A program made the position numbers and the translations under genes. Source: Notolepis coatsorum (taxonomy: Eukaryota; Chordata; Actinopteri; Aulopiformes; Paralepididae). From it: a DNA stretch of 64,000 nt. The stretch is taken from contig OZ020589.1 of NCBI GenBank assembly GCA_963971535.1, positions 72,827,520 to 72,891,519 of the forward strand, written 5' to 3'. The notes beneath the pieces are model-generated. The model searched no databases. It saw only the letters and a list, made by a program, of their open reading frames with translations, and was not told where the DNA came from. This document shows positions 11,588 through 22,535 of the stretch, piece by piece. How positions within the stretch are numbered: the first letter of the stretch is position 1; each line of letters opens with the position of its first letter.

Positions 11588-12543
11588 GCCGCCTCCTAAT
11601 TAGTCTGCACCTAATTAGATAAGCAGAGACAGATTAACCGCCTTGTCCACTACTCAATGTCCGTTGTGAGGAGTAGGGCAATTCACAAAGTCAGGGGGTC
11701 ATGGTCGTCATTAAGAGAGTCGGGGAGCCTTGGCAACTCTATCAGCCTCGCCACGGGTCGGGTGTATGTCCGCCCCTGGACGAGCACTTCTGCCGCTCTG
11801 ACCTTTCCGTCGGCACCAGTGATCACTTTGCTTACGCGGCCGGCCGGCCACATAGCTCGGGGTAGTGACTGGTCGATAATCATGACGACTGTGCCCTCCG
11901 TCAAATTGCATAGGCACAGGGGCAGCAGTAAAAAATATATATATATATATATATATAATTATTATTATTTTTTTTTGGCTCTGAAATATTATAGTGAAAT
12001 ATTTTGCACTGTTGTCGCATTTATCTTGTTGAAATCCTCCCACAGGTTCTTTTTACTACCACATATTTAATTGAGACCCTTTATTTGTTTATTATTTCAA
12101 TTTAGCTGGAAATACATTGCTACATCATTCAGTAACATTTGCAGAGCCTTATATACAAATACTATACAATATATCTCAAGTAATAAATATATATATTCGG
12201 TTTAATCTGACCCTTTGTAACAGCCGCCTCCTAATTAGTCCGCACCTAATTAGATAAGCAGAGACAGATTAACCGCCTTGTCCACTACTCAATGTCCGTT
12301 GTGAGGAGTAGGGCAATTCACAAAGTCAGGGGGTCATGGTCGTCATTAAGAGAGTCGGGGAGCCTTGGCAACTCTATCAGCCTCGCCACGGGTCGGGTGT
12401 ATGTCCGCCCCTGGACGAGCACTTCTGCCGCTCTGACCTTTCCGTCGGCACCAGTGATCACTTTGCTTACGCGGCCGGCCGGCCACATAGCTCGGGGTAG
12501 TGACTGGTCGATAATCATGACGACTGTGCCCTCCGTCAAATTG
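11516..12543 (-). repeat. 393-bp duplication of the LTR/pol junction with a hAT fragment between copies
   Basis: Bases 11516-11908 (end of the LTR plus the C-terminal pol codons) are repeated almost perfectly at 12151-12543. Between them, 11906-12153 is a copy of 9523-9774 of the surrounding hAT element. Junctions show short shared bases (TTG at the first, ATA at the second). Copy one (11683-11904) holds an orphan duplicate of the last 73 pol codons. Confidence 0.88.
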
Positions 12544-15449
12544 TCTCTTTCTTTTACCCATTTCTGGCGGGTCTGTAGAGACGGTAGATAGTGGAGGAGG
12601 AAACTGTTCCAAAACTTGTCAGCCAATACTTGACTGTACCTCCACATTCTTCGGCCGTTCGCTTCCTCAGGTCTGTACACTGTCTGTGGGAGCGCGGGGT
12701 CCAGCCGCCCCATCAAGAGAGTGTTGGGGGTGACTGGGTCGACATCTGCTACATCACTTGAGACGTAACCGAGGGGCTTTGAGTTCAATACTCCCTCGAT
12801 CTCCGTGAGGACTGTCGTGAGGACTTCTTCCGCCACGGTCTGGGCCCCAAGCACGGCGTACAGGGCTGTCTTTATTGAACGTACTTCTCGTTCCCAAGTT
12901 CCCCCGAAGTGAGGGGCATTCGGGGGGTTAAACTGGAAATCAATCTGAGAGGGAGCGAGGTGGGTCTTAAGTTCTGGGCCCATAGCTTGGAAGCTCTCTC
13001 TCAGCTCTCTTTCTCCGCCTTTGAAGTTTGTCCCGTGATCAGACAATAATATAGACGGTTTTCCTTTCCGCGCTGTGAATCTCCGGAAGGCCATAAGGAA
13101 TGAGTCCGTACTCATGGTTGGAAGGAGTTCTATGTGTATCGCTCGGGTGGTCATGCATTTGAATACAATACCCCACCGCTTCTCCGTCCCTCTTCCTTTC
13201 TTCACATACAGCGGGCCGAAACAGTCCATACCGGTGGAGTGAAAGGGCTTGTCGCCGAGTCGGAGGCGACAGGGGGGTAGGTCAGCCATCCTGGGTATAC
13301 TGGGCTGTGCTCGCCACTTGCGACAGTCTAGACAGGTCCGCTGGAAGCGTCGTACTGCTTCTCTTCCTTGCAGTATCCAATAGCGACGTCTGATCTCAGC
13401 GAAGACTCTCTCTGCCCCGGCGTGGTGCACGTCCTCGTCGTATTTCTTTATGATGAGCTCTGTGACCTTGTGTCGGCTGTTGAGGACTATCGGGAACTTG
13501 ACGTCATCCGTTAAGTCTGGGGCCCTTCTCAGACGACCACCCACTCTGATGAGATTATGGGCGTCGCTCTCAGGGGCCAAGTGGAGCAGTCTGCTGTCTG
13601 ACGGGACTGGCTTTGATCCCTGCAGACAGTCTAGCTCGTCGGGGAACGAGTCTCTTTGGGCTCGCTGTAGCAGAAGGAGTTCTGTTTCTTCGTAATTAGC
13701 TGCATTAATGTCAGTAGTGGCGGGAACCTCAGGGTGGTGCCACAGGAATGTCTTTAACTGCGCACTCTCAAGGGTAGGGCAGTCGTCTATGTTGGGATCT
13801 GTGGGGACTGGTGTGTGCGTCAACCCACAGAACATAGATTTCTTCATCTCTGCCTCCTCTTGACTAGCCTCCCGTGGGGTGGGTGTAGGCCACTCTTCTT
13901 CCGGGAGCTTGAGGAACTCGGGACCGTCACTATAGAGATTGTGACGTGTGAGGTCATCCAGGGACATTCCCCATGTGATGACGTCTGCTGGGTTCTGTTT
14001 TGTGTCCACGTACCTCCAGCATGCTGCTTCTGTTAAATCTTGGATCTCTGTGATTCTGACTCCCACGAAGACCTTGTATCTACACGAATCGGACTGGATC
14101 CATGTGAGTACGGTCATGGAGTCTGACCACAGGATTGTTCTTTGCACCGGGATGGTGAGTTCACGTTGGATTAACGTGGTGAGTTGCGCTCCTACTAGGG
14201 CTGCGCAGAGCTCTAGACGCGGGATCGATTGTTGCTTGCGGGGGGCTATTCTTGAACGAGCCAGGATGAAGGCGGTATGTATTTCTCCTCCCTCCTCTCG
14301 GGCCCGCAAGTAGGCCACCGAACCGTAGGCTACTTCGGAGGCGTCGCTGAAGACGTGCAGGTCCATCTGACACGTCTCCAGCCGCACTGTGGGTGGGAAG
14401 TAGCTGCGGCGTATGTTGACACCTGGGAGCGAGTTGAGTTCTGTCTCCCACTCTCTCCATGTGGAAGCAAGGTGGTCGGGTATGGGGTCGTCCCAGCCCT
14501 GGTCCTTGTCCCATAGCGCTCGTACAATCATCTTTGCCCTGGTGGTGTAAGGTAGAATACATCCCAACGGGTCATATTGTCTGGCGAGTGTTCTGTATAC
14601 ACTACGTCTGGTGGTCGGTAGTGAAATCGACCTTCCCTGCTCCTTGGTCAGGGGTGTGTGTCTATAATGTAGCGAGTCTGTTTTGAAGCGCCAGACCAGT
14701 CCTAATGTCATTTCTTGGGCTTCACCTGGGATGGTCGCCATCCAGGTCTCGCTGCTTGCTGCCTTGTCCTCTGGGGAGAGGCTGCGCAGTACTTGAGGGT
14801 CGCTGCTGGCCCACTGCCGGAGATCAAAGCCGCCTTTGATCAGGGAGGCGCGGAGCAGCGCACGACGCCGCCAGTCAGTTTTCTTTTGGTGTCCCGCTGT
14901 GATTAGCTTGTTAATCTCAGCGCGGTACACAGTCGCTTGAGCGGGGTCTCTGGCTAGGCGCCGCTCTGTGTTCAGTAGATATCGCTCCGTCGCTTCTTTT
15001 GAGGCGTGGAAGGTAGGCATACCCTCTCGCCTCAGGAGTGGAGTTGCATATCTCATCACTCCGTTGACTTTGACTCTCTTTGTCCCCTGCTCGAGGAGGG
15101 CTATGGCATAAATGTCTTCCTTGGAACGAATGTGTTTCTTTTCGTTCTTAAAGGGCATTGTCTCTAGTGTCCATAGCCTCTCGACGTGCTGTAAGAGGGT
15201 GGTGTCTTCTTCTGTCACTCTGGAGTGGAGGCAGCGAGTGGCTGCTGTTCGGTTGGGAGACCTGGAGAGGGGGCCTTGTAGTGTCCATCCTAGGCGGGTC
15301 TCGACTGCTGCTGGACAGCCTCTGGGCCCAGTGTGGACCCGGTCTGTCGGGACGATGAGGTGTGCGTGGTCGGATCCTATGAGCAGGGTCGGGGTGGCGC
15401 CGTCTATGAGCGGTATAGGTAGTTGACGCAGGTGCACGTATTTGTCCAT
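12318..15449 (-). pseudogene. pol: BEL-1 pol: RNase H and integrase present, RT core deleted
   Basis: An open 1043-codon frame, out of frame with the upstream gag-protease. Residues 1-186 match the region between protease and RT in BEL-2. At about 187-199 the whole RT catalytic core is missing (about 170 residues present in BEL-2), yet the frame stays open. RNase H follows with D369 (FSDAS), E413 (LELC), D443 (SDS) and D489 (NPAD). The integrase has the HH-CC zinc motif (H675, H676, C706, C709) and the triad D742 (MDCFGP), D804 (SDHGTNF) and E853 (TWERE). The C-terminal domain ends at 12318. It could encode integrase but no reverse transcriptase. Confidence 0.9.
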
Positions 15450-15484
15450 CAGCTTGGCGATGGGGTAGGTGTACCGCGACAGGC

Positions 15485-18189
15485 CTATGTCTTGGCTGGT
15501 GAAAGCGTTAGTGATCCTATACGTCTCTCTGGCTGCCCGCTTGCTGCGATAGTGAAGGAGACGTTCTCACCCTTGATTGTCTTCAGGTCTCTTCTTATAG
15601 TCCGAATCGTCATCGTTTCTTCGCTCCCCCGCAGACCCAGCTGGGCCGCAGCGGATGCGAGGAGGAGAGTCTTTTCTGACCCGTCGTCAAGGACGGCGTA
15701 GGTGTCCATGACCTTGTCCTCGTAGCTTAATGTCACTCGGACCACCTTCAAGAGCACCCGGGCGCCCCCGCTGCTGGCGGGGTCAATATACATGACACTT
15801 GCTTTGGTGCTGCTTGAGGGTGCGGGTTTTCTTCTGTTACTGTCATGTAAGACGTCCAAGTGGGCTCCGTCACACCGACTACACCTCTTCTTCAAGCGGC
15901 ACTCGGCTGCCATGTGGCTGCGCGCACAGCGGTAACAGCGGCGGTTGGACTTTATTCATTGACTCACCTCGTCGGCGGTCATCTTCTTGAACGTGTCACA
16001 GTGTGACAGCCAGTGTTCTTTCTCGCAGTACTGGCATACAATCTTCCACTTCTCTTTCGTCGAGGGGGTGCTGTGGTTCTTGTTACGCGGTACTGATTCG
16101 GCTTGGTGCATGACGGTCACCAGCCTGCGGTTATCGTTTGATCTCCGAGGTCCCTCTCTGGGGCTTGGTCCACTCCGCACGAACGTATCCAGTCGTAGGC
16201 TGCTGACTTCTCTCGCGAGGAAGTCGGCCAGGTCTAGGAGGGATGGCTCGGGACCGTTCGGATCACGGTGGTCTCTTTGCCGCCTGAAGCGCTCTTGTCG
16301 GGCGGGAGGAAGCTTCTCTAATATCCTTTCAACATTAGAGTTCGCGTACAGTTCGTGCCTACCCTTTTCCTTTTGTGCCCCCAGCATCCCTACCAGGGAT
16401 TGTACCTTGATAGAGAGGTCATCCAATGAGCGATTGTCTGTGGCTGGGGGTAGACGGTCAATATTCCTTATCTCTTGTATTACGTAGTCCCATATGCGGC
16501 CATAACGTTGGTCGAGGGCTACTAGAGCCGCGGTGTATGGGGTACTTGAGTTGGAATATGCCAGCGCTATATTATGCGCTCTGGGCACCTTCAGGTGCTT
16601 GAGGAGGATAGCATACTTGTACGTCTCATCGGGGACATCGGACATCATAGTCTCTAAGCACATTCGTAGTTCTGTGTACTGTGCTCTGTCCTCGTGTGTG
16701 AAATCCGGGAACGTCGGTGTGCCAAGGTACGATGCCATGGATGGCTGGCACATCGGTGAGCGTTGGGGGAGAGGCCTCCTGTGCGAGTCTCCCCTTACGT
16801 GTCGTTGTGGGCTGGTACCTGGTGGGTACCAAGGCCCGGGTACCCAGGTGCTGTTCCTCGGGGCTGGTCGTGCGTCAAACTCACCCTTGAGTTGAGTCGG
16901 GGGTCTGTAACGCAGGGCCTCGGGGGTAAAGTCTGGGCTGTACTGGACCTCCTGGTCCTGTGGAGTACGATGCTGCTGGTGGGCTTGACTTTCCTCCTCT
17001 TCCTCTTCTTCTTCCTCTGCTAGGTCTTCTAGATCTTGCAATCGTCTATTCAGTCTCTCTGCGGCGTAGGCCGGTTCTTCCCTGTTGCTGGGTCTCGCAT
17101 GGACCGGTCGCTTGATCGGGTAGGGGAAGGTGCCCTAGACCCTTGTCTTGACGAGGCCCTGGAGCTCCGTGCGGAGGGAGGGGGGGTCGCCCTGGCAATC
17201 AGTTGCTCCATTATCTGCGCTTGTAATCGGTCGCGCTCGGCTTCGCGCTTGATGTGAGCGAGGTCGCGCTCTGCTTCGCGCTGGGCTTGGGCTGCGTCGC
17301 GCTGTGCATTGGCGGCTTCGCGCTGTGCATCGGCGGGGGCGCGCTGGGCATCGGCGCGGTCTCTTTCAATATTCTCTTCCGTCTGGAGGCGTCTGGTCTC
17401 CAGGCGTATGCGGTCGTCTTCACTCCTTTGCTGCGCCTGGAAGCGCTCTCGCTGGGTCGCAGAGTGGTCGCGTTCACTAAGGGCTTGCGCTTGGAGTTGC
17501 GCGTGAAAGTGTTCTCTTTGGTCTGCAGATTGTTCGCGCTCACTCAGTTGTTGAGCCTGCAGGCGGTCTCTTTCCATGGTAGAGTGTTCGCACTCACTTT
17601 GGTGTTGCGCTCGGAGGCGCTCTTGTTCCATGGAAGAATGTTCGCGCTCGCTAAGCGTCTGTGCTTGGAGTCGATCGCGTTCAGTGGAGGCTGCCAGGGT
17701 GGCGATAAATGCCTGCGCCAGCATCTTGTCCGCCTCGCTGGGGGAAGACACTGATGGAGGTGATCGGCTTCTGACAGTGCTCGTTGGAGATCCGTTCTCC
17801 TGTCGCGCTCCGAGGAGGTCCATCTCCTGGGTGCGCGTCTCTTCTGGTAGTGGGTCGGGTTCCGTCCCTGGAGTGCTTTCTTTATCCCGGAGCTCTCCGG
17901 GGACTGTCCCGTTGACGTTGTCGGGGGGTAAAGTCATGTCATGTCCCTCCTGGTCCCCCCCGTGAGCTTGGTCAGTTACGTTAGAACCCACTAGGGTCTC
18001 TACTGGCAGGGTCGCCTGGTCGGTAGGGTTTGACATACTTTTACTATCCGCTTTTTCCGCGTTTAACGTCTGTATAAAGCTAGGTAGTAGACTGGCAGCG
18101 TAGTCCTCTAGGTAAGGAGGTGGCTGCCGTCTGCGCTGCGGGCGATCTAGCTTAGGAGAACCGTTTGTGGAGTGTTCATCGCTGGCCAT
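15485..18189 (-). pseudogene. gag-pro: BEL-1 gag and protease, broken by two frameshifts and one stop
   Basis: Begins MASDEHSTNGSPKLDRP at 18189. Residues from about 150 form a long charged coiled coil rich in ERDRLQAQ-type repeats. A frameshift near 17090 moves the frame to 15956-17041 (acidic EEEEEEEE stretch and capsid-like region), with a zinc motif CQYCEKEHWLSHC. A TGA at 15956-15958 stands where BEL-2 has tryptophan. The same frame then gives CYRCARSHMAAEC and CSRCDGAHL, and the protease with VLDDGSEKTLLL. A second frameshift near 15520 separates it from pol. Start chosen by match to the BEL-2 start, 60 bases inside the 5' LTR. Confidence 0.88.
17436..17700 (-). repeat. Coding minisatellite in BEL-1 gag coiled coil
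   Basis: About five degenerate units of roughly 19-21 codons each, of the pattern LSERE(H/Q)S...ER(D/E)RLQAQ, are tandem here. BEL-2 has only a single short equivalent (AAAERDRLQIQQRSEEEH). Confidence 0.75.
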
Positions 18190-18229
18190 GTCAATATTAA
18201 TATTATATTAATATTACGCTAATTACCCT

Positions 18230-18245
18230 CCGGCTCGAAGGACCA
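18230..18245 (-). promoter_or_regulatory. BEL-1 primer binding site, matches tRNA-Tyr
   Basis: Two bases inside the 5' LTR the minus strand reads TGGTCCTTCGAGCCGG. This is complementary over 16 bases to the 3' end of eukaryotic tRNA-Tyr, CCGGCTCGAAGGA plus CCA, as I recall that tRNA. It would prime minus-strand cDNA synthesis. Confidence 0.8.
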
Positions 18246-18247
18246 AT

Positions 18248-19579
18248 TGTAACTGAGGGGTACAATTCCCTGACTGTATTGAATAAGTATGGTATCATTA
18301 AACCACTACTGAGTTATGTACTTTACTACTGGCCATACAGTACACAGGTATATGTGATGAACACCCACACAATAACACGGCTTAACAAAGAAAGTCCTGT
18401 TTGGAATATTTATTAGAAGAGCATCAATATTATCTTACAGTATTGAGAATTAGAGTCGCGCTTGTAAGGCGAAGAATGTGCATGAATAGGTCAAGAGCGT
18501 AAGTCCATGAGCATATTACGATGGGGATAATTAATACCACCTGTAGCATAAGAATTATATAAGGTACACTCGTAGGTCAGCTGGAGATACTAGGGGGGTT
18601 CCCTCCGGTTGTAAGCCAGCAGGGGAGAGGAATTGTCCGGAGCAAAAGTCTGGATCAACGAGGAATAAAGAGACTCCAGGTACAGGAGACGGTGCAATAA
18701 TCCCTTGGTCCTTAGACAAAGCAACAGCTATACTCCGGTATGCACTGCAGCATGGATGAAAGCTAGCCAGCCTCTGAGTCCTAGAGGCGGGCTCGACGGG
18801 GCTCCTCACAGGGTAAATCCCACACGGTAGTGGGGGTAGACGGTTCTCTGCTCCAGCAGCCACAGGACCAAAGCAATATAATCCAGCCGAAAAGGGCTCT
18901 GCATTCGTCGGTGTAGGTTATCCAGTGTACATATCCACACGGTTCTCGTCTAGGGCTCCTCGGATGGCGGCACAAGGTTAGGCCGCCCAGCCTGGATAAG
19001 CACACTAGCTCGGTACGATGAAACGTTGGTAATGCTGGTCACTGTAGAACGGTAGCCGCACGATACACTATACATAATAGACTATTACTTGATAATAGAA
19101 TAAGTCGAACTCGACGATACAGCGTTAAACTCTGACACTTTAGCTATCAATTCGCACACGGTCTCAAGGCTCTATTTCGGGGCAAAACGGGCCCACTTCA
19201 CAGCACGTTGTATCGTGGTGAAGGCTTCAACTTGTTGGGGTAACACAACTGCTGTATCCACCTGCAACGTATTTATACGTAAGGTGAATAATCTAGTGCC
19301 AACCTTATTTCTGTCTCGTATTACTGCGCAAACCTGGGCATGTTGAGACATGTCTTAGCGGTGACTTTGAACTAGACATTGGGGGGTATGGCCGTGGCGC
19401 CTAGGGGGTCGCTGTCCAATAGGAGAACGAATATTATGGTCTGGCCTGTACCAGCTAAAGGGATATTCTGTGTATATGTACAAAGAATATACAAGGGATA
19501 TCAGACGATATACAAATACTATACAATATATCTCAAGTAATAAATATATATATTCGGTTTAATCTGACCCTTTGTAACA
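18248..19579 (-). repeat. BEL-1 5' LTR (1332 bp)
   Basis: Promoter-bearing LTR in minus orientation, bounded by TG and CA dinucleotides, with GTCGC immediately outside. Compared with the other LTR it has a 25-bp extra segment at about 18587-18611. Confidence 0.92.
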
Positions 19580-19838
19580 GTCGCACTGTATGCAGCTGTT
19601 TGTCTGCATTGCATTCCCCCCCCCCCCCCCCCCAACTCAGATTTAGGGTTGATACAACCATCATAATAATATTGTTAATAATAACAATAACAATAATGAT
19701 GTAATAATGTAAAAATTATCATTAAAAATACCTGATTATGAGAAAAAAAAATTACGATGCATGGAATATTGTTGAGGCACACTAGTTACAACTATATTTC
19801 AAACAGGCACTCCATGTCAAAAAGGTTGCTGACCCCTG

Positions 19839-21705
19839 ATATAGACATTTATGACATACACAACATACATGACATTTATGGCATAGGGACATATAGGTAT
19901 TTAGTACTGATACATTTGTGACATAAACGGTATTCAAATATACAGTACTGTTACCCCTAGATCCTGACAGAGTATATACATATGATGGGGAGGGGACTGT
20001 ACATTAGGAGGGGGTGGGTGGGTGGGATAGAAATATACATACCGCGGGGAGGGAATATATACATGCGGTGGGGAGGAGCCTGTCTATTAGGAGGTGGTGG
20101 GGGTTTTGGGCATTTACGGTGGCCAGTTTCGAATTGCAGCCTCCCGTAGGTGCTCTTTAAGAGCGGTTTTGAATGTGGGTATGGATTCACATTCCTTTAC
20201 AGCTTTGGGTAGGGCATTCCACATTGATGTGGCATAATTGCGAAACGTGTTTAGTCCCTTGTTTGAGCCGAATCTGGGTTTAACATGATTTGTTGAGCTT
20301 CCTCTGGTGTAGTGGTTGTGGTATTCACTGACCTTTGGGAAGTATTTTGACATGTACATGGGTACCTTAGTCGTATAGTGTATCTTGTAGACCAGGCCCA
20401 TTGCAAGTTGCTGTACTCTGTCGTCTACTCTAAGCCATCCTAGGTTGTCAAAGTGGGCAGGGGTGAGGTGGGTTCTGGGGGTAAGGTCAAGTAGTAGTCT
20501 GACCAGTTTGTTTTGTGATGTTTGTAATTTTGTTTTAAGCGCCTTTGAGGTGCTTTGGTACCATGAGGTGCACGCATAGTCGTAGTACCCTTGAATGAGT
20601 GCTCCTGCCAGAGTCTTCAGGGTATTCTTGTTTACCAGAGAGGAGATCCGAATCTAGTTCGTTGGTTGACTTTTTTTATTACATTGGATGCCATTTTGTC
20701 ACAGGAAAGATTTGCCTCTAGGATGGAACCCAGGTAGGTAATTTCGTCTTTCCTTGTGACAATATTGTCACCCACTGCAACTGAGAAGCCGTCAGCCTTG
20801 CTGAGTTTGTTATTTGAACCGAAGAGAATGGACTCTGTTTTGCCCATGTGTAATGATAGTTTGTTATCAGCGAGCCATATGCAGATTTAGCCTAGTTCCG
20901 AGCTGAGGGTTTTTTCAACCTGCAACTTGTTTTTGTCAGAGACCAGCAGGGCTGAGTCGTCCGCAAACAGGAACAAGTTGCAGTCACAGGCTGACGACAT
21001 GTCATTTGCATAAATTAGGAAGAGTAGCGGTCCTAGTATGCTTCCTTGTGGAACACCACAGCTCACTGTGAGGGGGGGGGGTAGAGTACCGTTTACCTCT
21101 ACCATCTGTTCTCTCCCCTCCAGGTAGGATTGCATCCAGCTCACTGATAAGCTATCAAAACCAATTGCTTTTAGCTTGTCAATCAGAATGGAGTGATTGA
21201 CAGTGTCGAAGGCCTTTTGTAGGTCCAGCATGACCATGCCGCAGTATTTGCCCGCGTCCACCTCTTGTTTGATGTGGTCGTTCAAATAGAGGAGGCATGT
21301 GTCAGTGGAGTGGGACGTTCTGAAGCCAGATTGGAATTCGTAGATTAGATTTTTTCCGCCAGGTACTTTTCAACCTGTTCGTAGACTATTTTCTCCATGA
21401 CTTTCGAGATGGAGGTAAGAATAGAAACAGGGCGGTAGTTGCCTGGGTCTAATTTGCTGCCCTTTTTGTGCAGAGGGGTCACTCTCGCAATTTTGAAGTC
21501 CTTGGGGACGTGTCCCTGTTTTATAGAGAGGTTTTTTATGTGTGTGATGACTGGGTTGATGGCGGCTGCTGCGTCTCTGAGGAATTTGGAGGGGATGTTG
21601 TCATGGCCAGTGGCCTTGTTAGGTTGGAGGGCGCTAAATTTTTTGAGTACCTCATCGGTTGTTACCATTTCAAGTTTGAAGTCGTCTTTGTGGACCCCTA
21701 GATAG
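19839..21705 (-). pseudogene. LINE-A reverse transcriptase remnant and 3' UTR
   Basis: Decayed RT in several frames. Within 21345-21705: GHDNIPSKFLRDAA and NYRPVSILTSISKVMEK. Then 20887-21285: DLQKAFDTVNHSIL, GVPQGSILGPLLF and LFADDSALLVS. Then 20632-20847: thumb (TYLGSILEANL). Then 20114-20401: C-terminal region with TRGSSTNHVKPRFGSNKG and NYATSMWNALP. 5'-truncated at 21705, so the endonuclease is absent. Bases 19839-20113 are the 3' UTR. Confidence 0.85.
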
Positions 21706-22216
21706 GCTGCAGACTCAATCTGTGTAGCAAGTGTGATAGCCTTGTCTAGAGTGAGATTAGGCTCCAGTAGTAGCTTCTCCCTAATATGGGCATTTGTAAC
21801 ATATTGGATAAGCTGATCACGCAGCATCTCATCATTCTTGTCACCAAAGTCACATGAAGATGTAAGCTCTCTGAGAGCAACCACATATTGGGTAACAGTC
21901 TCATGTGGGCTTTGTACCCTTTTTCTGAATGTGTGACGTCCACTACCACATTAGTCATTGGTGTGAAGTGTGCACTTAATGCAGTAACAGCAGCATCATA
22001 GGTATTTGGCAATGAGTGAAAAGTCCTCTGTCCTTCTGTTCCAAGGCAGTGAAGAAGAACAGCTCTTTTCCTTGCAGTAGGCCAGGTATTCCCTGTTGCA
22101 TTTATGACCAGTAGGTAGTTGTCAAACATTAGCATCCATGTCTTGAAAGGAATTGTAGGCTTCCCAGGGCATTGCAAAAGCAGAGCAGGATAAGGCACAT
22201 TTACAGCCATCTTCAC
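21706..22216 (-). pseudogene. gag: Gypsy-1 gag N-terminal part
   Basis: Starts MKMAVNVPYP at 22216, some 65 bases inside the 5' LTR. It has a capsid-like region (PFKTWMLMFDNYLLV, ARKRAVLLHCLGTEGQR), a frameshift near 21955, then ALRELTSSCDFG and LRDQLIQYVTN. The gag of gypsy-2 has the same layout. Cut at 21706 by LINE-A; reading then runs into LINE-A sequence, making a chance gag-RT fusion frame of 179 codons (21345-21884). Confidence 0.85.
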
Positions 22217-22259
22217 AAATAAATTGTAAAAAATAGTCTTCTGTAATCAAACTGTAGCA

Positions 22260-22479
22260 GGTGGGTTATCTCGTCGCCAATTTGTAGAGGTGGATGGCAA
22301 TGAATGAGACACTTTGTTTAGTTCCTGCATAGCATCACACATCATGGCATGCAAGCCTCACTTCCTGTATTCATGCTTCTTCTACATACCTGTCTAGGCA
22401 GGTCACCTCCGGTGACACCAAGTGGTGCAAATAAGTAACCGCATTATTTAAACACTGTGTATAACAGTAGGACACAACA
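22260..22479 (-). repeat. Gypsy-1 5' LTR (22283-22479) with primer binding site
   Basis: 197-bp LTR, lacking 33 bp present in its partner. Just inside, after two bases, the minus strand reads TTGGCGACGAGATAACCC. The first ten bases, TGGCGACGAG, fit the 3' end of a tRNA-Ser, the usual primer for Mag-like elements. Confidence 0.85.
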
Positions 22480-22535
22480 GATCTATTTATGACATGAAAC
22501 AAATCTCGTACTGGTACCGGGCCGATCGGGCTTAA

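Larger units (their letters stand above)
10281..19579 (-). mobile_element. BEL-1: BEL/Pao LTR retrotransposon
   Basis: A 9.3-kb minus-strand element. LTRs at 10281-11587 (3') and 18248-19579 (5') run TGTAACTGAGG to CCTTTGTAACA. The 5-bp target duplication GTCGC is at 10276-10280 and 19580-19584. Gag-protease remnants fill 15485-18189 and pol 12318-15449. I count five substitutions and one 25-bp length difference between the LTRs, so insertion was recent, yet the coding part has two frameshifts, one stop and a missing RT core. A hAT-derived chunk plus a local duplication disturb its 3' end (11516-12543). Confidence 0.92.
9472..19838. mobile_element. Non-autonomous hAT element split by BEL-1
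   Basis: Begins CAGGGGTAGGCAACC and ends GGTTGCTGACCCCTG, imperfect 15-bp inverted termini. The 8-bp duplication ATATAGAC is perfect at 9464-9471 and 19839-19846 and lies in the LINE-A 3' UTR. Without the BEL insert the element is about 1.06 kb (9472-10280 plus 19585-19838). It has an AT dinucleotide tract, a run of C near 19617-19633 and no transposase frame. Confidence 0.9.
9224..21705 (-). mobile_element. LINE-A copy inserted in gypsy-1, itself split by hAT and BEL-1
   Basis: A 5'-truncated non-LTR element. Its 3' tail is an ATTC-type repeat at 9224-9336, followed by 3' UTR to 9471. The rest of the 3' UTR and the RT remnant resume at 19839-21705. The target duplication is only GCTG (9220-9223 and 21706-21709). 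Removing the insert and one GCTG rejoins the gypsy-1 gag frame, which supports the boundaries. The same 3' UTR recurs at 36745, 37590 and 47315. Clade uncertain: it lies in the broad jockey/CR1/I assemblage. Confidence 0.85.
5233..22479 (-). mobile_element. Gypsy-1: Ty3/gypsy (Mag-like) retrotransposon, split by nested insertions
   Basis: A minus-strand LTR retrotransposon. LTRs lie at 5233-5462 and 22283-22479, both running TGTAGAGG to GACACAACA on the plus strand. The 5-bp target duplication GATCT is at 5228-5232 and 22480-22484. Own coding DNA is left at 21706-22216 (N-terminal gag), 8523-9219 (gag C-terminus and protease) and 5756-7833 (pol). The gap 9224-21705 is an inserted LINE-A copy carrying further insertions, and a small hAT occupies 7834-8514. 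Four substitutions and a 33-bp deletion separate the two LTRs by eye, so it is older than the BEL element nested inside it. Confidence 0.88.

Noticed and set aside
13948..14313. Plus-strand frames inside BEL-1 and BEL-2 pol (also 17254-17754, 62700-63785)
   Set aside because: Antisense shadows of the GC-rich minus-strand coding frames, without domain sense.
21345..21884. A 179-codon gag-RT fusion gene
   Set aside because: A chance read-through from gypsy-1 gag into the antisense-neighbour LINE-A at its insertion point; both parts are broken elsewhere.
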